From Sulfurimonadaceae bacterium (GTDB taxonomy: Bacteria > Campylobacterota > Campylobacteria > Campylobacterales > Sulfurimonadaceae): a stretch of 10,662 nt of DNA. The notes under the pieces were generated by a model. The model saw nothing but the letters and a program-made list of their open reading frames with translations. It searched no databases and was not told the DNA's origin. Location: positions 1 to 10,662 of the forward strand of contig JAPHSI010000205.1 of the NCBI GenBank assembly GCA_026193155.1, read 5' to 3'. Made by a program: the position numbers and the translations under genes. Positions 1 to 5,971 of this stretch are shown piece by piece (positions within the stretch are counted from its first letter, which is position 1; every line of letters starts with the position of its first letter).

Positions 1-242
1 GCATCCATAGTCACAAAAAAATCATAACCTAACTCTTTTGCTTTTTTTGCTCCGCTTAAGATTGCTTCACCTTTACCCATGTTTTTTTCATGAGTTATTA
101 GAGTAACACCATCTGGTACATTGACTTTTGTACTTGAACCATCATCTACAACTATTAGTTGATATCCATATTGTAGAGTATCTTTAATCACTTCATCTAT
201 ATAAGGTGAATTGTAAACTGGGATTATTACACAATGTTTCAT
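1..242 (-). CDS. Family 2 glycosyltransferase, N-terminal part (runs off the window)
   Basis: The first ~80 residues are visible on the minus strand, beginning MKHCVIIPVYNSPYIDEVI. The start has the GT-A nucleotide-binding signatures of family 2 glycosyltransferases: a hydrophobic strand ending in IPVYN, then IVVDDGSS (the first Asp-containing motif), then HEKNMGKGEAILSGAKKA, and FFVTMDA at the window edge, where the metal-binding DxD would follow. The enzyme would transfer a sugar, or act as the GT domain of a larger protein, at the cytoplasmic membrane. Its ATG overlaps the stop codon of the upstream dehydratase gene (ATGA at 242-239), and no clear ribosome binding site precedes it, so it is probably translated by coupling. 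In aryl-polyene loci a GT2/acyltransferase protein sits beside such a dehydratase; whether an acyltransferase follows here cannot be seen. Family call is firm; substrate is unknown. Confidence 0.85.
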   Translation of the reverse strand, partial: MKHCVIIPVYNSPYIDEVIKDTLQYGYQLIVVDDGSSTKVNVPDGVTLITHEKNMGKGEAILSGAKKAKELGYDFFVTMD

Positions 243-532
243 AATGAAAATGTCGCTATATCTTCACCGTTGCAAGAGACTTTAAATTTATTGTTATCTC
301 TTTCATACTTTAGAGATTGTGATGGATAGGCTATTTTTAAGTACTTTGCTCTTTTTATAGTTGTTATCTCGATATTAAAAACATCGGCGATAATATCAAA
401 ATGTACAAAACCAGGTAAAATAGGCTGATTTGGAAAATGTGCTTGAAAAACCGGATGATTTTCATCACTAAGTTCTACTATAGCGAGAGTCTCTTCCTTG
501 CTTTTTATCTCGTAAAGATTATCTAGTAACAT
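239..532 (-). CDS. Small hot-dog-fold 3-hydroxyacyl-ACP dehydratase (ApeI/FabZ-like)
   Basis: A 97-residue protein with the FabA/FabZ active-site signature FQAHFPNQPILPGFVHFDI. His32 of HFP is the expected catalytic base. Fourteen residues later, where FabZ has Glu and FabA has Asp, this protein has Asp46. The PILPG turn leading into the central helix is also typical. At under 100 residues it is shorter than housekeeping FabZ (about 140-150) and resembles the short stand-alone dehydratases of aryl-polyene (ApeI/ApeP type) gene sets. I chose the ATG at 532 over the GTG at 541 because an AAAGTGAG purine stretch lies just before the ATG and nothing suitable precedes the GTG. It overlaps the glycosyltransferase start by 4 bases, so the two are cotranslated. 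Likely role: dehydration of ACP-bound 3-hydroxyacyl intermediates in a specialised polyene or lipid pathway. The role beyond the fold is inferred. Confidence 0.78.
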   Translation of the reverse strand: MLLDNLYEIKSKEETLAIVELSDENHPVFQAHFPNQPILPGFVHFDIIADVFNIEITTIKRAKYLKIAYPSQSLKYERDNNKFKVSCNGEDIATFSL

Positions 533-562
533 AAATCTCACTTTAAAATATATATAAAAATG

Positions 563-571
563 ATTTTAACA
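563..571 (-). promoter_or_regulatory. Possible extended -10 for the dehydratase/glycosyltransferase unit
   Basis: On the minus strand TGTTAAAAT reads as an extended -10 (TGn followed by TAAAAT). It lies about 31 bases before the chosen ATG at 532. The region is very AT-rich, so a chance match is quite possible. It lies in the 101-bp divergent spacer shared with the methyltransferase gene. Confidence 0.35.
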
Positions 572-601
572 TATTTAAATTAAAAATTATTAATATTTTT
601 G

Positions 602-607
602 TATAAT
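602..607 (+). promoter_or_regulatory. -10 element of the methyltransferase/lipoprotein operon
   Basis: A perfect TATAAT preceded by a T-rich run and a G (TTTTTGTATAAT), followed by CGGAGCAA where transcription would begin near 613-614. That gives a leader of about 20 bases containing the AAGGA ribosome binding site at 623-627. No -35 hexamer is evident, which is common for sigma-70 promoters in Campylobacterota. Confidence 0.7.
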
Positions 608-633
608 CGGAGCAATTAAATTAAGGAACATAT

Positions 634-1695
634 ATGTTTAATGACAAAAAGTTAACTGGACCAGAGGCACTTTTAGAAGCTCAGAAAATTGCCTTCGCTC
701 CTATTTTATTTCAATGTGCAAGACTCTTACGCGATTACGGAATTTTTGAACTTATTTATAAAAATAAAAAAAAGGGACAGAGTATTGAAGAGATTGTAGA
801 AGCATTAAATATTACAACTTATGCTGCACAAATTTTATGTGAGACAGGTTACTCTATGGGTGCGCTTGATTTTAGAGAAGAACGTTATTACATTACCACT
901 ATTGGATACTTTTTATTTACAGATGAAATGACAAAAGTGAATATGGATTTTAATCATTATGTAAATTATATCGGCCTTTATAATCTTGACGAGTCACTAA
1001 AAGAACAGCGTCCTGCAGGACTTCATGAAACATTTTCAAAAGAAGAAACGATATATCCTATCCTTTCACAACTTCCTGAAGATGCAAAAAGAAGTTGGTT
1101 CGGGTTTGATCATTTTTACTCAGATGCTACTTTTGGAAGACTTGTTGAGATTATGAGTCAAAAAGGGATAAAAAAACTTCTTGATATAGGTGGAAATACC
1201 GGAAAATGGGCTATGGGGTTGACTAGTGCTACGACAGATACAACAGTGACTATTTTAGATCATCCAGGTCAAATAAAAGTAGCACTTGAAAATGCTAAAG
1301 AAGCAGGATTAGAGGGAAGAGTATTAGGTGAACCTATGGATTTACTAGATCATACTGTACCTTTTCCTGAAGGTGTAGACGGTGTTTGGATGAGTCAGTT
1401 TTTAGATTGTTTTGGTCCAAATGACATAGTTAACCTTCTTAAACGTTCACGTAATGCCCTTAATGATGATGGTCGCGTGTATATAGTGGAACCGTTTTGG
1501 GATAAAAGTAATAAAATAGGTTCATTCTGTCTTATTAACACATCACCGTATTTTACAGCCCTTGCAAATGGTACAAGTAAGATGTATAGAGCAAGTGAGA
1601 TGGAAGAGTTTGTTAAACAGGCTGGTCTTGAAGTAGAAGAGCAGATAAGTGATTTAGGGTTTAATTCAACTCTAATGATATGTAAGAAACCTTAA
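634..1695 (+). CDS. SAM-dependent methyltransferase, O-methyltransferase type with N-terminal dimerisation domain
   Basis: A 353-residue class I methyltransferase. Residues ~15-110 look like the winged-helix dimerisation domain of the hydroxyneurosporene/plant O-methyltransferase family. The Rossmann domain starts near 180. SAM-binding motif I is LLDIGGNTGKW (182-192), the acidic residue at the end of strand 2 is Asp209 (TILDHPGQ), and the strand 4 motif is GVDGVWMSQFLDCF (from 247). The start ATG has AAGGA six bases upstream and a TATAAT promoter behind it. It is the first gene of a two-gene unit, 27 bp before a lipoprotein hydrolase, and is divergent from a dehydratase/glycosyltransferase pair. 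Aryl-polyene and flexirubin loci encode a methyltransferase that modifies the aryl head group, so that role is a reasonable inference. The acceptor cannot be read from the sequence. Confidence 0.85.
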   Translation: MFNDKKLTGPEALLEAQKIAFAPILFQCARLLRDYGIFELIYKNKKKGQSIEEIVEALNITTYAAQILCETGYSMGALDFREERYYITTIGYFLFTDEMTKVNMDFNHYVNYIGLYNLDESLKEQRPAGLHETFSKEETIYPILSQLPEDAKRSWFGFDHFYSDATFGRLVEIMSQKGIKKLLDIGGNTGKWAMGLTSATTDTTVTILDHPGQIKVALENAKEAGLEGRVLGEPMDLLDHTVPFPEGVDGVWMSQFLDCFGPNDIVNLLKRSRNALNDDGRVYIVEPFWDKSNKIGSFCLINTSPYFTALANGTSKMYRASEMEEFVKQAGLEVEEQISDLGFNSTLMICKKP

Positions 1696-1722
1696 ATATA
1701 AAAAATAAACAAAGGCGTAAAT

Positions 1723-2940
1723 ATGATTAAACGTTTAGGTCCTTATCTACTTGGATTTCTATTTATACCTTTGTTCTTTACTTCATGCGCTATTTCAGAT
1801 ATTAAAGCCATTACTAAGAATATTAAGCAAAATTCAAATATCGCAAAAATAGATATAACAATAAATTCAAAAAATAAAAACAATCCAAATATTATTGTGT
1901 TTTTAACCAGAAAATGGGCTGATAGTTATGAAATTATAAATTACAATATAGTTAAAAAAAACAATAAAATCAGTTTTTATGTTGAGCCGGATTCTTATAG
2001 AGTTTTTGCTTTTGAAGATGTAAATAATGATAGCAAATATACAAAAGGCGAGTATATAGCCAGTAGTGAAAGCCTGTACGTTTTATCAAGAGATGAGTTT
2101 AATATTGAACTAGATTTAAGACCATATAAAAAAACGGACGATTTTGATAAAGACAGCTTTAGTTTAGAACTTGATAACTCATCAGCGCATCTGGGAGATA
2201 TTGTTCCTCTAAATAGCGAAATATATTCTAGGAAAAACAGTTCAAAAGGTTTTTTAAAACCTTTTGAATTTGTTAAAGAGGTACCATATGGTATATTTTT
2301 ATTGAAAAAATATACTCCAAATAAAAAGCCTATACTTTTTGTACATGGTATATCTGGAAGTCCTGAAGATTTTTCATATTTGATTAATCATATAGATGAT
2401 TCTAAATATCAAATTTTTGTAGCTTACTATCCAAGTGGTATGTCTGCAGATATTATCTCAAATCATTTAGCAAACAATCTAAATCAACTATATAGAGAGT
2501 TTAGATTTAAAAAGATATCGATAGTCGCACATTCTTTAGGTGGGATAATAGCTCGTGACATGCTAAATAATTTAAATGAGAACAAGATTGACATTGTAGA
2601 TAAATTTATAACTATGTCTGCACCTTTTAAAGGGGATATGATGGCAGGTTTAGGAGTTGAGCATTCACCACTTGTCATTCCGATATGGAGAGATTTAGAT
2701 CCAAGTAGTAATTTTTTAAAAAATCTATTTCGTACACGATTAAATAAACAAACTAAAGCTTATCTTTTCTTTGGAATTAAAGGGCTTCTTTCGTCTGACG
2801 GTACAGTTTATATATCATCACAAATAGAATATAAAGCGCAGGATGAAGCTGTAGAAGTAAGGGGATTCAATGAATCACACATGTCCATATTAAAGACTAA
2901 AAGAGTCTCAGATATGTTAAATAGATATCTAAACGAGTAG
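1723..2940 (+). CDS. Lipoprotein alpha/beta-hydrolase (lipase/esterase-like)
   Basis: 405 residues. An N-terminal hydrophobic segment ends in FTSC, placing a lipidated Cys at position 22; Phe at -3 is a slight departure from the usual Leu, so the lipoprotein call is probable rather than certain. Residues ~40-140 look like a beta-rich domain with an Asp/Asn loop, DVNNDSKYTKGE (99-110), resembling calcium-binding loops. The hydrolase domain follows: oxyanion-region VHGISGS (207-213), nucleophile elbow AHSLGG with Ser271, and likely Asp359 (SSDGTV) and His386 (FNESHMS) completing the triad. The fold is that of lipases, PGAP1-type esterases and acyltransferases. AAAGG lies seven bases before the ATG. 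It is cotranscribed with the methyltransferase and would act in the periplasm, anchored to a membrane. Substrate unknown; an ester or lipid, possibly the product of the neighbouring pathway. Confidence 0.85.
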   Translation: MIKRLGPYLLGFLFIPLFFTSCAISDIKAITKNIKQNSNIAKIDITINSKNKNNPNIIVFLTRKWADSYEIINYNIVKKNNKISFYVEPDSYRVFAFEDVNNDSKYTKGEYIASSESLYVLSRDEFNIELDLRPYKKTDDFDKDSFSLELDNSSAHLGDIVPLNSEIYSRKNSSKGFLKPFEFVKEVPYGIFLLKKYTPNKKPILFVHGISGSPEDFSYLINHIDDSKYQIFVAYYPSGMSADIISNHLANNLNQLYREFRFKKISIVAHSLGGIIARDMLNNLNENKIDIVDKFITMSAPFKGDMMAGLGVEHSPLVIPIWRDLDPSSNFLKNLFRTRLNKQTKAYLFFGIKGLLSSDGTVYISSQIEYKAQDEAVEVRGFNESHMSILKTKRVSDMLNRYLNE

Positions 2941-2947
2941 ATATCTA
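2922..2947. terminator. Palindromic hairpin between two convergent genes (weak terminator candidate)
   Basis: The 10-bp palindrome TAGATATCTA occurs twice, at 2922-2931 and 2938-2947, separated by six bases (AACGAG), so a 10-bp stem can form on either strand. The second copy supplies both stop codons: TAG at 2938-2940 for the hydrolase, and the complementary TAG at 2945-2947 for the barrel protein. The stem is AT-rich and lacks a strong T-tract on either side, so termination is only a possibility. Confidence 0.4.
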
Positions 2948-3757
2948 AAAATTATAACCGACTTTCATTGATAGGTAAGTATCACTTGCACTATCACTTA
3001 ATCCATGTGAATAATTAAGTGTTGTAAACCATCTTGAATTTAAAGTATAAAAAGCATAAACTGATACGGTATTGATTTTTTCTACATCAACATAAACACT
3101 ATCACTATTAAAATATGAGCTACTTAGATAAAGTTTTTGTGATGGATAAAAACCTATTCCTAAGTTGAATGAATTGGTGTCTTGATAGTTTACTATGATG
3201 TCTGTATTTAAATCATCATCATTTATTTTTGTGTAGTTATACCCAATAAATAAGTTAACTTTATCTAAAGCGTAACTTAGACTAATTGTACCTGTGTAAT
3301 CGGTATTGTTGTTATTTAATTCTGAATCGTAAGTTGGTATTATAAATCCTAAACCTGTTTTGATTTTTAAATTTTTTATCGGCAGAAATTGATAATATGC
3401 ACCGACGAATGAATCATTAGCCCCGTTATCGTTATAAGAGACACTTGTGGAATTATAATAAGATGTACTAATTTCTAAAGAAAAATCTTTGTAATAATAA
3501 TCAAATTGTAAACCATGAGAATTTGTATTTGTAGTTTCTCCTGAATAATCTGAACTTGTGTAGCTCATACCGTATATAATATCAAATTTATGTGCAGAAA
3601 TTAATGAAGAAGTTGTACATCCGTAAGCATCTACTAGTTCACTAAACGGTGTATTTGGGCATCTGTCATACGAATCATCGATACCGTCTAAATCATAGTC
3701 ACTATATGAGAAGAGCAGAAGTTGAAAGCCTAGTAAAAGTAATAAAATTTTTGGCAT
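2945..3757 (-). CDS. Outer-membrane beta-barrel protein with N-terminal TSP3-like motif
   Basis: 270 residues. A signal peptide (MPKILLLLLGFQLLLFSYS) is followed at once by DYDLDGIDDSYDRCPNTP...VDAYGC (20-47). This Asp-rich thrombospondin type 3-like calcium-binding motif has two Cys (33, 47) and is familiar from OmpA-family linkers. The rest alternates polar and aromatic/hydrophobic residues in strands rich in Tyr, Asn and Ser, and the protein ends in Phe (SMKVGYNF), the usual barrel-assembly terminus. No C-terminal OmpA peptidoglycan-binding domain is present. AAAGGA lies five bases before the ATG. It is the last gene downstream of a two-component system and a small exported protein on the same strand, 65 bp after the latter. 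It converges with the lipoprotein hydrolase, with four bases between the stop codons. Likely an outer-membrane protein of unknown cargo. Confidence 0.8.
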   Translation of the reverse strand: MPKILLLLLGFQLLLFSYSDYDLDGIDDSYDRCPNTPFSELVDAYGCTTSSLISAHKFDIIYGMSYTSSDYSGETTNTNSHGLQFDYYYKDFSLEISTSYYNSTSVSYNDNGANDSFVGAYYQFLPIKNLKIKTGLGFIIPTYDSELNNNNTDYTGTISLSYALDKVNLFIGYNYTKINDDDLNTDIIVNYQDTNSFNLGIGFYPSQKLYLSSSYFNSDSVYVDVEKINTVSVYAFYTLNSRWFTTLNYSHGLSDSASDTYLSMKVGYNF

Positions 3758-3781
3758 ATAAATCCTTTTATATATTGTAAG

Positions 3782-3806
3782 AATATGCCACTAAATGTGG
3801 CATATT
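3782..3806. other. 10-bp stem-loop between the exported protein and barrel genes
   Basis: AATATGCCAC (3782-3791) and GTGGCATATT (3797-3806) form a perfect 10-bp stem with a 5-base loop. On the minus strand it lies after the stop of the small exported protein (3823) and before the ribosome binding site of the barrel gene (3763-3768). The sequence after the stem begins CTTACAA, not a T-run, so full termination is doubtful. It could be an attenuator, an mRNA-processing or stability element, or a dyad operator. Confidence 0.55.
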
Positions 3807-3822
3807 TATAAAGATAACTAGC

Positions 3823-4236
3823 TTATCTTTTACCCATAAAACCATTTTGGCCGCCGGCACCAGTTCCAGGTGTAGATCCTCCGCCACTTCTAACTTGATT
3901 CATACCTTTTGAAGCTGCATGATTTTGATTCATTTTTTGGTTCATTATCATTTCACCGCTTCCATCACCTTGATGTATACGAGTTCTTTCTCGAGTTTGT
4001 GTTTGAATCTCAGAATTCGTTTCCTGCATTGTTGTACGAAGTTGGTTTATAGCTTCTATACGTTCCTCTTGAGTTAAAGTAGAGATGTCAGTTTTAAATT
4101 CATTCATCAACTCAACTCTTTCTTCCTGAGTAGCTGCATTTTGTATCGCAGTAATCTGCTCATCTATTGTCGTTGACAAACCTAATGTTAAAGTCCCTAG
4201 CAACATTAAAGTTACTACTATGTTTTGAGTTTTCAT
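3823..4236 (-). CDS. Small exported Met/Gln-rich, Gly-tailed protein of unknown function
   Basis: 137 residues that I do not recognise as a named family. A signal peptide is clear (MKTQNIVVTLMLLGTLTLGLS). Residues 36-72 hold two copies of a 19-residue repeat beginning TQEER (36 and 55), strongly helical in character, with a sequence (LTQEERIEAINQL) loosely reminiscent of the LTxxQ motif of the CpxP/Spy periplasmic proteins. Next is a basic Gln/Arg/Thr stretch, then a Met/His cluster with three MNQ units (98-114, His106), and a flexible Gly-rich tail (GGGSTPGTGAGGQNG). AAGGAA sits five bases before the ATG. It lies 46 bp downstream of a histidine kinase gene and has its own predicted promoter with a direct-repeat operator matching that of the response regulator. 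Inference: a periplasmic accessory, chaperone-like or metal-binding protein controlled by the adjacent two-component system. Confidence 0.72.
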   Translation of the reverse strand: MKTQNIVVTLMLLGTLTLGLSTTIDEQITAIQNAATQEERVELMNEFKTDISTLTQEERIEAINQLRTTMQETNSEIQTQTRERTRIHQGDGSGEMIMNQKMNQNHAASKGMNQVRSGGGSTPGTGAGGQNGFMGKR

Positions 4237-4265
4237 TTTTGTTCCTTCTCTTTTTAGATGTTAAA

Positions 4266-4296
4266 AGTATGACATTAAAGTGTTAGCGGGTTGTAA
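4266..4296 (-). promoter_or_regulatory. Direct-repeat operator and promoter for the exported protein gene
   Basis: On the minus strand, half-sites TTACA (4296-4292) and TAACA (4285-4281) are 11 bp apart. Nine bases later comes CATACT (4271-4266), a -10-like hexamer with an upstream TGn. Transcription would start near 4259, giving a leader of about 22 bases that contains the ribosome binding site. The operator overlaps the last codons and stop of the histidine kinase gene. The 22-bp core (4275-4296) matches 17 of 22 bases of the site before the response regulator. Confidence 0.6.
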
Positions 4297-5335
4297 GTTG
4301 GGAAAGTCCCAATGTAAAAGTGCTTCCCAGACCTAGTTCACTATCTATTGTAATTTTTATATTTAGCTCTTCGCATAGTTTCTTTACAATATGCAGACCA
4401 ATACCTATACCTCTTTCCTGTTCTTTATAAAACCTGTCAAATATTTTTTTCGGATTTTTAATTCCCTTACCAGTATCGATAATTTTTAAATATTTATCTC
4501 TGTATACTATTTTTACAGAGCCGTTTGTTTTGTTGTATTTTGCAGCATTATTTATCAGGTTGTCTATAATTCTAGTGAATGCTTCTTTGTTTGTAAATAA
4601 TTTAATATTTTTAATATCTACAAAAAAATCTATCTCAGGATAGTTTGTCTGTATAAAGTTTACTCTCGTTTGAATAAGCTCTTTTAAATCAAATTCTTCT
4701 TTTTGTATTGAGCTGTTTTGTAAGTATGAGCGTAGATGTTCTTGCAAGTCAAGAATATTTTTGACTCCGAGTTCAATCCTTTGCACTTTATCATTATTGC
4801 CAAGCTCTTTTTTTAACATCGATGAGTTTAACCTAAGGGTTGCTAGAGGTGTATTAAAATCATGGAGAATATCTTTTATAAACTCCTGTGTTAAAAGCAG
4901 AGCGTTTCTAAGAGGATATAGTGCATACACAGAAAAAAGTATGGATAAAATAAAAATAATTATTAAAACTCCAAATACCTCTAGATAAAGTTTTTCTTTT
5001 AAAAGTTGAATCTCTTTTAAATAGTCTTTTTGGGAGAGATTAAATGAAAGTAAAAATTTTTCAGAATTTGGAATAGGGTAAAAACTTGTAAGTCCGTTTA
5101 TATCTTTATAAAGTGTTGCGAGTTTCTTTTTTTCTGTAACGTCTATAAAGTCTAAACTAAATTGTTCACATTTTAAATCATAACTGCATAGCCTCATTTG
5201 GGATAAAATACTCTCATCCAAAGTCTGCACACTTTTTGAAAAACTTATATAATATACTATTGCTATTAATATACTAAGTGAAGTAAAAAAAAGAAAAAAA
5301 CTTTTTAAAAAAGATTCTATTTCAACTTTATTCAA
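4283..5335 (-). CDS. Membrane sensor histidine kinase of an OmpR-type two-component system
   Basis: 350 residues. Transmembrane segments lie at ~12-31 and ~118-138, enclosing a periplasmic domain of about 85 residues with two Cys (50 and 56) close together. The catalytic part follows the second membrane segment with almost no linker and no clear HAMP domain: H-box LHDFNTPLATLR with His158, N-box DNLINNAAKY (258-267), G1 DTGKGI (287-292), F-box IFDRFYKE (298-305), and G2 GIGIGLHIVKK (309-319). HDFNTP replaces the commoner HELRTP. The start codon is TTG at 5335. It is preceded at seven bases by AGGA (5346-5343), overlaps the regulator gene by 8 bp, and is the only start that includes the first membrane segment. 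The kinase would autophosphorylate in response to a periplasmic signal and phosphorylate its partner regulator. The signal is unknown; the Cys pair and the accessory protein suggest a redox or metal cue. Confidence 0.9.
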   Translation of the reverse strand: MNKVEIESFLKSFFLFFTSLSILIAIVYYISFSKSVQTLDESILSQMRLCSYDLKCEQFSLDFIDVTEKKKLATLYKDINGLTSFYPIPNSEKFLLSFNLSQKDYLKEIQLLKEKLYLEVFGVLIIIFILSILFSVYALYPLRNALLLTQEFIKDILHDFNTPLATLRLNSSMLKKELGNNDKVQRIELGVKNILDLQEHLRSYLQNSSIQKEEFDLKELIQTRVNFIQTNYPEIDFFVDIKNIKLFTNKEAFTRIIDNLINNAAKYNKTNGSVKIVYRDKYLKIIDTGKGIKNPKKIFDRFYKEQERGIGIGLHIVKKLCEELNIKITIDSELGLGSTFTLGLSQLTTR

Positions 5336-5966
5336 GTGAATATCCTACACCGCGTACATTAATAATATTTAATCCAATTGTCTGTTTAAGTTTAGTTATG
5401 GCTACTCTCAGCGCAGTAGGTGATGGTTTGTCTAAACATTCCAAAAGTATATCTTTATCTAAAAGTTGATTTTGATTTCTTAAAAACAACTCTAAAAGCC
5501 TCTCTTGAACATCACCTATTGATTGTATATGTCCATTTATTTTTAATATTTTTGTAGCTGTATCATACTCTATATTTTTATAAATTATATTACTGTTATT
5601 GTGTTTTGGTAATAGTTTTGAATTTATACGTATTAGTAATTCTTCAGGAAAAAATGGTTTTTTAATATAATCTTCTGCCCCTATTTTAAAGGCTTTTGAT
5701 ATGGAGTTTATATCTACAAGGGCACTTATGAAAATTGTTGGGGTTTTATCATCTGCATCTCGGAGTGATTTTAACAGCTCTAATCCCGTTATATCCGGTA
5801 CATTTATATCAAATACATACAAATCAAACTTTTCATCGTATGTTTTGTCTATAGCTTCATTTCCCGTTTTAACTAAAGTAACAAGATATGATTCTGATTC
5901 TAGCAATTCTTTTAAAGTATCTGCTAGTAGTAAATCATCTTCTAATAGGAGTATTCTTTTATTCAT
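5328..5966 (-). CDS. OmpR/PhoB-family response regulator
   Basis: 212 residues. The receiver domain (~1-118) has the acidic pair Asp10/Asp11, phospho-acceptor Asp53 (VFDINVPD), Ser81 at the switch Thr/Ser position, and Lys103 in KKPF. The C-terminal winged-helix DNA-binding domain (~125-212) ends in RVAITKLKQTIGLNIINVRGVGYSLE, with the ...VRGVGY wing typical of OmpR/PhoB regulators, though it is shorter than usual (family about 220-235). It is the first gene of the module and overlaps the kinase gene by 8 bp. No ribosome binding site precedes the ATG, and the predicted -10 (5977-5972) would place the transcript start at or next to the ATG, so it may be leaderless. A direct-repeat site at 5981-6002 suggests autoregulation. 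Confidence 0.92.
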   Translation of the reverse strand: MNKRILLLEDDLLLADTLKELLESESYLVTLVKTGNEAIDKTYDEKFDLYVFDINVPDITGLELLKSLRDADDKTPTIFISALVDINSISKAFKIGAEDYIKKPFFPEELLIRINSKLLPKHNNSNIIYKNIEYDTATKILKINGHIQSIGDVQERLLELFLRNQNQLLDKDILLECLDKPSPTALRVAITKLKQTIGLNIINVRGVGYSLE

Positions 5967-5971
5967 ACCAT

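Noticed and set aside
533..541. GTG start for the dehydratase at 541
   Set aside because: It has no ribosome binding site, while the in-frame ATG at 532 has a purine-rich AAAGTGAG just upstream.
2484..2678. Antisense open frame inside the lipoprotein hydrolase gene
   Set aside because: Lies opposite the nucleophile-elbow region of a clear enzyme; its translation has no recognisable domain and is a coding shadow.
3758..3822. A third copy of the direct-repeat operator before the barrel gene
   Set aside because: Only a lone TTACA is seen there; the barrel gene more likely depends on read-through from the exported-protein promoter.
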